Below are positions 25,684 through 34,129 of a stretch of DNA of 64,000 nucleotides, in pieces; position 1 is the stretch's first letter; every line of letters begins with the position of its first letter. The stretch is from contig NZ_CP069355.1 in the NCBI RefSeq assembly GCF_016864375.1, positions 62,001 through 126,000 of the forward strand, in the 5' to 3' direction. Made by a program: the position numbers and the translations under genes. The notes under the pieces were generated by a model. The model ran no database searches, was not told the origin of the DNA, and was given only the letters and a program-made list of their open reading frames with translations. Source of the DNA: Microvirga sp. VF16 (GTDB lineage: Bacteria > Pseudomonadota > Alphaproteobacteria > Rhizobiales > Beijerinckiaceae).

Positions 25684-26382
25684 TCAATTTGATGGGCGTA
25701 GATCGTCACTTGCTTCGAAGGGCGGCGGCAGCATTGCCAATGCCGCGCTGCCGGCCAGGACCACGGCTCGCTCTTCATCCGGCCCAAACTGGGAGATCTT
25801 CAGAAAGGCGTCATGGTCGACTGTCGTCATGTCGGTTTGGGCGTCTGCTTCCTTCAATGGGTCGTTGAAGGAGACGGTCTCGGCGGTGACGCCGGTCACT
25901 ACGCTCCAGTGCGCGATTTTCTTTCCTTCGAAATCGATGCCGAGCATGACGATGGGGTACCAGCCTTGGTTCATCCAGCGAGCCAGGTCATCGATCGTGT
26001 AGTCGCGATGGGCGACAACGATGCCGGTCTGCGCTGCCTCCTTCAGGTCTCGCTCCTGAAGGATGCGCACCGCCTCCTTCTGGACGTCGTTTGCAGCACG
26101 GGATTCCAGGAAAGTTTGGTCGTGGCTGATAAGCGCGTGCGCCGCCAATCCTCGCCGTTTCAAAGTCAGCGCCAGGCCGAGCGGACCACAGCCCGCATGG
26201 ATGGTCGTGGCTTCTCGCCAAATCTCCAATTCGAAAACTTCGTTGGGCACGAAATTCGGATCAAGCGCGGACATCACCATCATCACCGACGACGGTCCGC
26301 AGGTATAGTTTCTCTTCTGCCGATAAAGAGCGATCTTTCGCTCGACCGCCTGAACGGCCGGATCAGTTTGGGCTTGTGGCAC
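25684..26382 (-). CDS. C39-like cysteine peptidase-fold protein
   Basis: A 232-residue protein with a papain-like peptidase_C39 pattern: RNYTCGPSSVMMVM carries the Cys, AHWSVVTGV the His and SFNDP the Asn/Asp. A second cysteine occurs in HAGCGPLGLAL. No signal peptide or membrane segment is seen, so it should be cytoplasmic. Related stand-alone proteins are poorly characterised. Placed between a peptide ABC transporter and phnG in one minus-strand run, it may cleave an imported peptide or amide to release a phosphonate. GTG 26382 follows AGGTGAAG. Confidence 0.7.
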   Translation of the reverse strand: MPQAQTDPAVQAVERKIALYRQKRNYTCGPSSVMMVMSALDPNFVPNEVFELEIWREATTIHAGCGPLGLALTLKRRGLAAHALISHDQTFLESRAANDVQKEAVRILQERDLKEAAQTGIVVAHRDYTIDDLARWMNQGWYPIVMLGIDFEGKKIAHWSVVTGVTAETVSFNDPLKEADAQTDMTTVDHDAFLKISQFGPDEERAVVLAGSAALAMLPPPFEASDDLRPSN

Positions 26383-26391
26383 ACCTTCACC

Positions 26392-27294
26392 TCATTGTTT
26401 GTTCTGATCGTTTGGAGACCAGCCGTGGTCTCGCAGGAAATCGCTAAGCAGCATCAGAGAAAGAGCGGTCAAGGCGATCGCCACACCCGGGAGAACGGCT
26501 ATCCACCAGGCCGTCATTAGATAACCTCGGCCGAAACCAACCATGTTTCCGAGGCTCGACATCGGAGGCTGAATTCCGAGGCCAAGGAAACTCAGCGTTC
26601 CCTCGAGCAAAATGATCTGCGTGAGCCCGATCGTCATGCCCGCAACGATCGTCGGCAGACAAGAGGGCAGCACGTGCTTGAGATAGATCCTTAATCGCGA
26701 CGCGTTGTAGGTTCGCGCGGCCGTCACATAGAGGTGGTTCCTGGCCGTCAGCGCGGCTGCTCTTACCACTCGGGCGTGGCGCTCCCACCCGTAAAGGCCG
26801 AGAACGAAGACGAACAGAAACACCGAGTTGCCGAACACCGCTATGATGAGCAGGGCCACAATCATGAACGGCATCGCAGCCTGCATATCGACGAAAGCGG
26901 TCACGCATTCATCGACCACGCTTCCCAGTTCGGCGGCGAGAAATCCCAACAACGTTCCAAGCAAACTACTGATCAACGTGCCAGCCGCCGCCACCGCGAC
27001 TGTAATCTGGATCGAGTAAATCAGCCGCGACAGAACGTCCCGCCCAAGGTCGTCGGTTCCGAGAGGATGGCTCCAGGTGCCTCCCAACAGAATCGGCGGC
27101 TGCAAACGAGCATCAAGCGCGATCGCCGCAGGATCGTATGGGGCGATCAATGGGGCGAGCACTGCAACGAGGACGCAGCTTATGATCCAAACGATTGACA
27201 GTTTCACCGAAAGGTCGGCCCACCGCCAGACCAACGAAACTTCGGTCGGCAGTCTGGCAGTTCTGAGGGACAAATCGGTCATCTCGATCTCCAT
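26392..27294 (-). CDS. Peptide ABC transporter permease (DppC type, system 2)
   Basis: A 300-residue DppC-like permease with HPLGTDDLGRDVLSRLIYS after the first membrane segment, the EAA-type loop RTYNASRLRIYLKHVLP, and LSFLGLGIQPPMSSLGNM near the end. It starts directly after the DppB stop. It probably forms the membrane channel with that protein for the compound bound by the 30153-31727 protein. Confidence 0.87.
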   Translation of the reverse strand: MEIEMTDLSLRTARLPTEVSLVWRWADLSVKLSIVWIISCVLVAVLAPLIAPYDPAAIALDARLQPPILLGGTWSHPLGTDDLGRDVLSRLIYSIQITVAVAAAGTLISSLLGTLLGFLAAELGSVVDECVTAFVDMQAAMPFMIVALLIIAVFGNSVFLFVFVLGLYGWERHARVVRAAALTARNHLYVTAARTYNASRLRIYLKHVLPSCLPTIVAGMTIGLTQIILLEGTLSFLGLGIQPPMSSLGNMVGFGRGYLMTAWWIAVLPGVAIALTALSLMLLSDFLRDHGWSPNDQNKQ

Positions 27295-28230
27295 TCAATG
27301 CTCTGACCTGCGCGCGCGCGGATCCACGACGACGTAGCAAATATCCACGGCGAGATTGGCCAGGATCATCATCGCGCCAGCCAAAATGACGATCGCCTGG
27401 ACCACCGGGATGTCCCTGTTGCCGATCGAGCTGATGAACAGGTTCCCGACGCCAGGCCAGGAGAATACCGTCTCGACGACGATCGAACCGGTCACCAATC
27501 CGCCCACCATCAATCCCAACACGGTCAGGATCGGTATCGCCGCGTTGGGCAAGGCGTGATGGACCAGAATCCGCCATGAGGGGATGTCGCGCGCTCTCGC
27601 CGCCAAGACGAAAGGACTATCGAGAGCCTCCGCCAGCGCCGTGCGCGTATAGCGCGCGAGAACAGCCGCGTTCGCGGCCGCCACGGTGACGGCAGGCAGG
27701 ATCAGGCTCGACCAGCCTTCCGCTCCATTCGTCGGCAACAACCTGAGCTCGATCGAGAAGATCAGCATCAATACAAGAGCGAGGAAAAATGCCGGGACAC
27801 ACAGGCCGCCGGAGCTGAGAACCGTGACAAGGCGGTCGACAAAGCCACGCCGGTAAACTGCGGCGATGATCCCCGCCGACGGCCCGATTGTTACAGCCAA
27901 TGCTAAAGCGGCAGACATCAAGACGAGCGTTGCTCCAACATGGTCAAACACCACGGTCAACGCATCGCGGCGATAGATGTAGGATAAACCGAAGCTTCCA
28001 GTCAGAACGCTTTCGACGTAGGCAAGATACTGCTCGAAAATCGGCTTGTCCAAGCCAAGTTCGTGAGCGTACGCGGCTTTCATCTCTGGCGTGGCGTCCG
28101 GTCCGAGAAAGATCGTCACAGGATCGCCGATGCTGCGCAGCAGCACGAATACACAGGTCACCATCAAAGCAATCGACAGGAGAGCGCGCGCCAACTTGAT
28201 ACAGGCGAAGTTCAGAAGATGAGGGTTCAT
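27295..28230 (-). CDS. Peptide ABC transporter permease (DppB type, system 2)
   Basis: A 311-residue permease with the N-terminal helix LARALLSIALMVTCVFVLL, RSIGDPVTIFLGPDA and the loop AARARDIPSWRILVHHALP that docks the ATPase. GSIVVETVFSWPGVGNL is the usual DppB signature near the C-terminus. Its start overlaps the stop of the DppF-type gene by 4 bases. Confidence 0.87.
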   Translation of the reverse strand: MNPHLLNFACIKLARALLSIALMVTCVFVLLRSIGDPVTIFLGPDATPEMKAAYAHELGLDKPIFEQYLAYVESVLTGSFGLSYIYRRDALTVVFDHVGATLVLMSAALALAVTIGPSAGIIAAVYRRGFVDRLVTVLSSGGLCVPAFFLALVLMLIFSIELRLLPTNGAEGWSSLILPAVTVAAANAAVLARYTRTALAEALDSPFVLAARARDIPSWRILVHHALPNAAIPILTVLGLMVGGLVTGSIVVETVFSWPGVGNLFISSIGNRDIPVVQAIVILAGAMMILANLAVDICYVVVDPRARRSEH

Positions 28231-29096
28231 TGAAGCACCGCTTTCTCTGGGCCTTCCGAGGAAAGCGATTCTCTGCCCGCAACAGGCGCTGAGCGCTGCG
28301 TCTTGCTGGGGACCGACGCGAGGAGCGTGCGGGTATATTCAGCAGCGGGGCGAAGAAGAACGTCTTCCCTCAGGCCGCTTTCCACAACCCGACCGCGGTG
28401 AAGCACGACGATTTCGGAGCAGAGATAAGATATCGCCCTGATGTCGTGGCTGATGAACAGCAGGCTGAGGCCGCGCCGCTCACGCAGCTCGTTCAACAGG
28501 TTGAGGATTTGCGCCTGTACGGTCATATCAAGCGCAGATACCGGTTCGTCGCAGATCAGGAGCTCCGGTTCCACCAGCAGCGCCCGGGCGATCGTCACTC
28601 GCTGCGCCTGGCCGCCACTGATGTGCCGAGGAAGCTTTGCAGCGATTGCCATGGAGAGACCAACGCTTTCGAGCGCAGCCGCGACCCGTTCCATCCGCTC
28701 AGAACGGGGCAGCCGGAAATTCACGAGGAGAGGCTCCATCAACTGGTCGCCTACCGTCATCCGCGGATCCAACGCGTCCATCGGATTTTGGAAAATCGGC
28801 TGGACCCGGCGCCGAAACGACTGCAGATCGTGATGCGTAACCGGTCCGCCCTCGAAGGAAATTGTGCCTTGCCTTGGCCTTGCAAGTCCGAGCACAAGTT
28901 TCGCGATCGTGCTCTTGCCGCTTCCCGATTGTCCGATCAGCCCGACAGCTTGCCCCTTGGACACCGCAAAGCTGACATCACACAGTGTGGGACGAGCGGA
29001 TGCTGCCGAGCGGTGGTAGTCAAACCCCACACCATTAAGATCCAGGAGGGGCCAGCCATCACGGTTAAATGCGTTTTCGCGGTCAAAAGGTTGCAT
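28227..29096 (-). CDS. Peptide ABC transporter ATP-binding protein (DppF type, system 2)
   Basis: A 289-residue ATPase with Walker A GQSGSGKST, signature ISGGQAQRVTIARAL (Ile replaces the usual Leu), Walker B LLICDEPVSALD and FISHDIRAI. It is shorter than system 1 DppF because the cysteine-containing C-terminal extension is missing. It overlaps the DppD-type stop and the DppB-type start, consistent with one mRNA. Confidence 0.86.
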   Translation of the reverse strand: MQPFDRENAFNRDGWPLLDLNGVGFDYHRSAASARPTLCDVSFAVSKGQAVGLIGQSGSGKSTIAKLVLGLARPRQGTISFEGGPVTHHDLQSFRRRVQPIFQNPMDALDPRMTVGDQLMEPLLVNFRLPRSERMERVAAALESVGLSMAIAAKLPRHISGGQAQRVTIARALLVEPELLICDEPVSALDMTVQAQILNLLNELRERRGLSLLFISHDIRAISYLCSEIVVLHRGRVVESGLREDVLLRPAAEYTRTLLASVPSKTQRSAPVAGRESLSSEGPEKAVLQ

Positions 29097-30141
29097 CAGA
29101 GCCCCCGAGGTTATGACATGCTGCCGTGTGACTTACGTCGGTAGCAAACGTCGGCCTGATCCGCTTGCAGTTGTCCAGCGCGCTCGAACAGCGGGAGGCG
29201 AAGTGACAGCCGTTGCCCCTTAGCGAAGGATCCGGCACTCCTCCGGCGAGAGCGGCAAGCTTTGGTGGAGCAAGCGAAATCGCGGGCACGGCGGAAAAAA
29301 GGGTTCTCGTGTACGGATGCCTCGGCTGGCCGGCAAGTGCGCGGGTTGGGCCGATCTCGACGAGCTGGCCGGCATAAATGACGCCGATACGGTCGGAACG
29401 TTCGACGGCGAGGTCCAGATCGTGGGTGACGAAAAGCACCGCCATATTCCAGTCATCTCGCAGCCGCTCGATCAGGTCCATGATCTGCCTCTGCGTTGTC
29501 ACGTCGAGTGCGGAGGTCGGCTCGTCGGCAATGAGAAGCCGAGGCTGGCGAGCAAGCGCCAACGCCATCATCACTCGCTGGTTCATTCCGCCGGACAGTT
29601 CGTGCGGGTATTTTTTCAGTGTCGCACGCGGGTCATCGATGCCCACGGCGTCGAGAAGGGATGCAGCGCGGTCGCGTGCCTCGCGTTTCCGCAGGTTGGA
29701 CACGATCGCGACAGTTTCTGCCAATTGGAACCCAATCGTGCGCACCGGATTGAGGTATCGATTGGGCTGCTGGAAGATCATGGCGCGGGCGCTACGGTCG
29801 GCATTTGCCAGTGGCTTGCCATCGAACAATACATCGCCCGTGGCGCGCAGATTGGCCGGCAAGATGCCCATCAACGCGGAGCAGAGCAGGCTCTTTCCGC
29901 TCCCGCTCTCTCCCACCAGAGCAAAGAATTCGCCGTCTCGGATCTCCAGCGAGAGAGTTTCGAGCAAAGGCGTCTCGCGGGGACCGGTCGTCGATATCTC
30001 GAGATCAGACACTTCGAGGACGGGTCGCCCTCCAGCGTCAGGGTTGCATCGATTCCGCTCTGACTGAGTGATGTCGGCGCCGGGAGCCCCCGCCTTTTCG
30101 GCGGGGTTCAATGTGGCGCTGGGCGGCGCAAGAGTTGCCAC
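29083..30141 (-). CDS. Peptide ABC transporter ATP-binding protein (DppD type, system 2)
   Basis: A 352-residue ATPase with Walker A GESGSGKS, signature LSGGMNQRVMMALAL, Walker B LLIADEPTSALD and FVTHDLDLAV. The C-terminal extension keeps cysteines (GCHFASRCSSALDNC). GTG 30141 is preferred because GGGAGG lies just upstream and it starts 12 bases after the binding-protein stop. A longer open frame upstream only overlaps the binding-protein gene. Confidence 0.85.
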   Translation of the reverse strand: MATLAPPSATLNPAEKAGAPGADITQSERNRCNPDAGGRPVLEVSDLEISTTGPRETPLLETLSLEIRDGEFFALVGESGSGKSLLCSALMGILPANLRATGDVLFDGKPLANADRSARAMIFQQPNRYLNPVRTIGFQLAETVAIVSNLRKREARDRAASLLDAVGIDDPRATLKKYPHELSGGMNQRVMMALALARQPRLLIADEPTSALDVTTQRQIMDLIERLRDDWNMAVLFVTHDLDLAVERSDRIGVIYAGQLVEIGPTRALAGQPRHPYTRTLFSAVPAISLAPPKLAALAGGVPDPSLRGNGCHFASRCSSALDNCKRIRPTFATDVSHTAACHNLGGSDATF

Positions 30142-30152
30142 AGACGCCTCCC

Positions 30153-31727
30153 TTACGACGCAATCGTGCCGGGGCGGAAGTCGAGCAGGCCGGTGGGCGT
30201 TGGAGACCATTTGAAGTCGGACCGCTTGCCGAAGAATTCGGCGAGCGAGTGGAGTACAGTACCGGGAGGGTCGACCTGATCGAATATGTCGAGCATCTCC
30301 TGGTAGGCGCGGCGCCGCTCCTTCGGATCGACTGCGGAAATGAGCGTCTTTTCCAGTTCGTTGAACCGCTCGTTCTTCCAATATCCGTTTTTCTGGAAGC
30401 CGCTCGCCGAACCCCAACGCGTGACGAATGAGGCCGCGGGATCCGGGAAATACGTCCCGTCCGAGGAGTTGTTGATAAAGCGCGGCACTTCTTCCTGCAC
30501 CTGCGCCCAATTCTCTTTTCTCTGGATCTCGACGTTCAATCCTACCGCGTTCCACATCGCGGCCATGATCTGTGTTTCGGCGAGTTCGGCGGTGTAATAG
30601 TCTCCGACGGTCTTGAAGACGATCTTCTCGCCCTTGTAGCCCGCCTCCTTCAACAAGGTCTTCGCGAGCGCTGGATCATACGCCGGGACCGGCCGATCGG
30701 CATTATACAGAGCGCCATAGGCCGGCTGCTGATGCGATCGCGGAATGGATATGCGACCATGCCAGATGCTCTTCACCATTCCTTCGCGATCGATCGAAAG
30801 ATTGAGGGCGCGTCGGATGCGCGGGTCCTTCAGCACCGGATTGGTGATTGCATCATACTGGACGGTCCTAAAAGACATCGTGTCGCCGCCGACGACATCA
30901 AGACGCGGATCAACCGTGATGGAGTCGAACTGGTCGGGCGCGATGGTGGTGATGATATCGAAATCACCGGCGCGCAGGCCCGCAACGCGTGCGGCAGGCT
31001 CGCGCACCAGACGGAATTCGATGCTGTCCAACGGAGGACGGCCGCCCCAGTAGTCGGGATGTGCTTCGAGGCGGATGCGGCTGTTTTCCACCGTTTCGAC
31101 GACCCGGTACGGGCCGGCGCCGACGGGAGACCTCGCCCACTGGTCGAAGTTCGCAGCCTTGAGGAAGGCGGCCTTCGAGACAATCCCGCCACCATACGAG
31201 GTCAGGCGCTTGGCGAACACCGGATCCGGAGCCCTGGTCTTGAACTCGACATTGTATCGATCGACAGCCTTGACTTCAGCAAGCATCGGAAACGTGATTT
31301 GGCCGACGCTATAGCCGGGAGCGCCCTTTTCAAGCATACGCTCAGGGCCGAAGGTGAAGGCGACATCTTCGGCCGTAAGCTCCTGGCCGTCGTGGAACTT
31401 GACGCCTTGGCGCAGGCGCACCTTGAACACGACGTTGTCCGCCGTCTCGATCGCGACGGCCAGCATCGGCCGAAGTGCTCCGCCGTTCTTGTAGTCAATG
31501 CCAAACAGTTTGTCGTAGACGCTTTCCAGGACGCGGAAGCCCACGAGAGCAGTCGCGCGGGTATGCAAGGGATCCAGCTCCGTGCGCAGGTCCTGCATTG
31601 CAATCCGCAACGCTTTGCGACCGGTCTGTTGCGCCAAAGCAGGCATGGCATAAGGGAGCAAGCTCGCGCCCCCGATCAACTTCAGAACAGTCCGACGCGA
31701 TTGGACGACCATGTTCAATTCCCTCAT
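30153..31727 (-). CDS. Periplasmic peptide-type ABC substrate-binding protein (system 2)
   Basis: An SBP family 5 protein of 524 residues. The N-terminus QSRRTVLKLIGG followed by a hydrophobic segment and PALAQQ is a good twin-arginine signal with a cleavage site near residue 33. Family features are RLRQGVKFHDGQELTAEDVA, GAGPYRVVETVE, RRALNLSIDREGMV and MWNAVGLNVEIQRKE. The likely start is 31727 or ATG 31712. It heads the minus-strand run that continues through the transporter, the C39-like gene and phnG-N. E. coli PhnD is a different binding-protein type. A Dpp-type receptor in a phn operon suggests larger, peptide-like phosphonates as ligands. Confidence 0.87.
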   Translation of the reverse strand: MRELNMVVQSRRTVLKLIGGASLLPYAMPALAQQTGRKALRIAMQDLRTELDPLHTRATALVGFRVLESVYDKLFGIDYKNGGALRPMLAVAIETADNVVFKVRLRQGVKFHDGQELTAEDVAFTFGPERMLEKGAPGYSVGQITFPMLAEVKAVDRYNVEFKTRAPDPVFAKRLTSYGGGIVSKAAFLKAANFDQWARSPVGAGPYRVVETVENSRIRLEAHPDYWGGRPPLDSIEFRLVREPAARVAGLRAGDFDIITTIAPDQFDSITVDPRLDVVGGDTMSFRTVQYDAITNPVLKDPRIRRALNLSIDREGMVKSIWHGRISIPRSHQQPAYGALYNADRPVPAYDPALAKTLLKEAGYKGEKIVFKTVGDYYTAELAETQIMAAMWNAVGLNVEIQRKENWAQVQEEVPRFINNSSDGTYFPDPAASFVTRWGSASGFQKNGYWKNERFNELEKTLISAVDPKERRRAYQEMLDIFDQVDPPGTVLHSLAEFFGKRSDFKWSPTPTGLLDFRPGTIAS

Positions 31728-31804
31728 CTCTCCGGTTTCGGGATCCCGCAGCCCATTGCAGTCCCGCCGGCTCAGATACCGTCGTTCTATGACAGAAATA
31801 ATAC

Positions 31805-31828
31805 AGGTGCCTAGCTACCTAGGTACCT
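31805..31828. promoter_or_regulatory. Candidate GntR/PhnF operator in the divergent promoter
   Basis: The gap between the binding-protein gene and the plus-strand hydrolase contains overlapping dyads. TACCTAGGTA (31816-31825) and AGGTACCT (31821-31828) are perfect palindromes, and AGGT at 31805 pairs with ACCT at 31817. GntR/HutC regulators such as PhnF bind short dyads of this type. The position, between both transcription units of the cluster and with the gntR gene in it, supports an operator. The sequence alone cannot prove which protein binds. Confidence 0.5.
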
Positions 31829-31898
31829 ATTTTCGGCTCGACGTGTCCGACGGGGATGGTTATGGATGGAGCAGATTCGACCCATGGGGCATCCGCAC

Positions 31899-33386
31899 AT
31901 GAAATTCTTAGTCGTCGTCTTCGACGGACTTCGTCCGGATCAGCTGAATGAGAAAGTCACGCCGAATCTCTGCGCGCTTTCGAAGCTTGGCCTTGTCTTG
32001 AACAACCACACCGCATCATTCCCGAGTGAAACACGCGTGTCGTCGGCGGCGATCGCAACCGGCAGTCATTGTTCAGGTCACGGAATCGTCGCGAACAAAT
32101 TCTTCGCCAATGGGGTCGCCATCGATGGCTCCTCCCTCCCTGCCCTGCTTGCGCTGGGAAGCGAAGCGGGCGGTGTGATGACTTCCGTCGCCCTGGGCGA
32201 GGTTTTGGCAAAGCACGGCAAGACCATGCTAGCGGTCGGATCGCAGTCCCAAGGGTCATGGGGGCTGTCGAACTGGGGAAATTGGCAGTCGGGGGGACCC
32301 GCTTACTGGGTTCATGATGCCGAACGATTCGCCAGCAACGAGGTCATACGGCGTATTGCTGCAGGTTTTCCTCCGCTCCCGGTGGGAGAACAACCCGCAC
32401 TACAAACGATCAAACGGGTCATCGACGGATTTCTGGCCTACGCCGCCAGCGAGGCGCTGCCCGAGCTGACGTTGCTCTGGCTATCCGAACCGGACATCAG
32501 CTATCACATGTTTGGTCTGGTGCACCCCAGCGCCCGAGAGGTCCTCTCTCGCGTTGACCGCGAGTTCGGGCGCATCCTGGACTGGTGGGAAACGGAAAGG
32601 AAGAAGGAGCGAATCCAGCTCATTGCGGCGTCGGATCACGGCCATGCCATTATCGGCAAGCACATCTCTGTTGTTGAGCACCTTCGCCATGCAGGTTTCA
32701 AAGTGGGCGACGCCTTCGGCCCGGACGCCGATGTTGTCGTGAAGGCCCAACGCGCTGTGAACCTTTGGGTCCATAAACATGACGTCGGCCTGCTCAACGA
32801 AATCCACAGTTGCGTTTCCGTCGAACCGTGGTTCGGGATTGGCTTTTCCCGAACGACCGAAGGTGACGCGCCGCTTGTTCAAGGCACGTTGCCGCATTCA
32901 GCCGTCATGGCCGAGCATCCAAGAAGCGCGGATTTGACCTTCGTGCTCGGCAGTTGCGCATCCATCGATGCAGACGTCGACCCCGAGACAGTGTTCTACG
33001 ACGGAGCTTATCCCGTCGGCGTCGGGATGCATGGCGGCCTGACGTCCTTTGAGCTTTCCGTTCTGGGCATCTTGGCCGGCGATTGGTTCCGGCCGGGTGT
33101 TTTGAGAACGCCTACCGGCATCGTCGACCTAGCGCCCACGATCCTGGCGGGCCTCGATCTGCCGATCCCTGAGACCGTTCAAGGCAGGATCCTTGAAGAA
33201 GCGATCGGTGGAGATGAGGGTCCGATTGACGAGGTGGAGGATGCAAGCCTGTCCGTCGAAAACGCCGGTAGCTGGGCTACCGTTCAGCGGGAGCGTTATC
33301 GCGGACGCCTTTATTTAAAGGGAACGAACTATAAATCCGCGCAGCACCAGGGCGACATCGGTCGCGTCACGACAGCTGCGATCTGA
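31899..33386 (+). CDS. Alkaline-phosphatase-superfamily phosphodiesterase/phosphonate hydrolase-like protein (2)
   Basis: A 495-residue paralogue of the 15041-16510 protein. All catalytic elements are seen: FDGLRPD, nucleophile region FPSETR, SEPDISYHMFG, ASDHGHAI and GMHGGLTSFE. There is no signal peptide. It begins a plus-strand unit with the gntR gene 17 bases later, divergent from the transporter-phn run. Phosphonoacetate hydrolase and nucleotide pyrophosphatase are the nearest described functions. Cleavage of an ester-linked phosphonate before C-P lyase action would also fit the context. Confidence 0.8.
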   Translation: MKFLVVVFDGLRPDQLNEKVTPNLCALSKLGLVLNNHTASFPSETRVSSAAIATGSHCSGHGIVANKFFANGVAIDGSSLPALLALGSEAGGVMTSVALGEVLAKHGKTMLAVGSQSQGSWGLSNWGNWQSGGPAYWVHDAERFASNEVIRRIAAGFPPLPVGEQPALQTIKRVIDGFLAYAASEALPELTLLWLSEPDISYHMFGLVHPSAREVLSRVDREFGRILDWWETERKKERIQLIAASDHGHAIIGKHISVVEHLRHAGFKVGDAFGPDADVVVKAQRAVNLWVHKHDVGLLNEIHSCVSVEPWFGIGFSRTTEGDAPLVQGTLPHSAVMAEHPRSADLTFVLGSCASIDADVDPETVFYDGAYPVGVGMHGGLTSFELSVLGILAGDWFRPGVLRTPTGIVDLAPTILAGLDLPIPETVQGRILEEAIGGDEGPIDEVEDASLSVENAGSWATVQRERYRGRLYLKGTNYKSAQHQGDIGRVTTAAI

Positions 33387-33403
33387 GCCTAACAGGGATA
33401 GTG

Positions 33404-34129
33404 ATGTTTCAGGGCAAGCGATGGGAGTATGTGCGGGCAAAGATCGAGGAGAATATCGCCTCGGATCGTTTTGCGCCGGGTGAAAAGCTTCCAAACGATA
33501 TCGAGCTCGCACGGCTGTATGGGGTCAATCGACATACCGTTCGATATGCCATACGGGCATTGGAGCAGCAGGGCTTATTGCGGGTGGAACAGGGTCGAGG
33601 CACCTTCGTCGTCGAAAACACCACGCCCTACTTGTTGTCCACTGAAACCAGATTGACGGACAACCTTCTTGCTCATGGCCGTTTAGCTCGCCGTACGATC
33701 TTATCCGGGGGGACCGGACCGGCTGATGATCGCTTGGCCAAGCATCTCGCGCTTAAGCCCGGCGATGACGTGCTCCGTATCGATACTCTCAGCTATCAAG
33801 ATGAAATCCCTATCGTCATCGCGCACAGCTATTTTCCAGCGCAACGGGTCCCCGGGCTGCTGGACGAGTTTTCCGGCGTCAATTCAATCTCGACCGCACT
33901 CAAGCGTGTCGGCATCACGTCTTATTCCCAGCAATGGGTACAGATTAATGCCCGGATGCCTACGGAGGAGGAAGCTCGTCTCCTCGGCATGTCGACAGTT
34001 TCGCCAGTCTTCATCAAGGAGAATTTGGATTGTTCTGATGGCGTACCAATCAAGTACGGTGAGAACGTGCTTTGCGCTTCGAGGATAAGCTTTTTCATTG
34101 ATTTCAACGACCTTCGACGGAAAGAGTAA
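33404..34129 (+). CDS. GntR/HutC-family regulator, PhnF-like
   Basis: A 241-residue regulator with an N-terminal winged helix (GEKLPNDIELARLYGVNRHT, VRYAIRALEQQGLLRVEQ, GRGTFV) and a C-terminal UTRA ligand-binding domain. The pattern is that of PhnF, the usual regulator of phn operons. ATG 33404 with AGGGA upstream is chosen over the adjacent GTG 33401. It likely represses both divergent units by binding near 31805-31828 and is released by a phosphonate or phosphate signal; this is inferred. Confidence 0.85.
   Translation: MFQGKRWEYVRAKIEENIASDRFAPGEKLPNDIELARLYGVNRHTVRYAIRALEQQGLLRVEQGRGTFVVENTTPYLLSTETRLTDNLLAHGRLARRTILSGGTGPADDRLAKHLALKPGDDVLRIDTLSYQDEIPIVIAHSYFPAQRVPGLLDEFSGVNSISTALKRVGITSYSQQWVQINARMPTEEEARLLGMSTVSPVFIKENLDCSDGVPIKYGENVLCASRISFFIDFNDLRRKE

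Noticed and set aside
30142..30555. N-terminal extension of the system 2 DppD-type ATPase
   Set aside because: The extension overlaps the binding-protein gene and lacks family similarity; GTG 30141 has a strong ribosome site.
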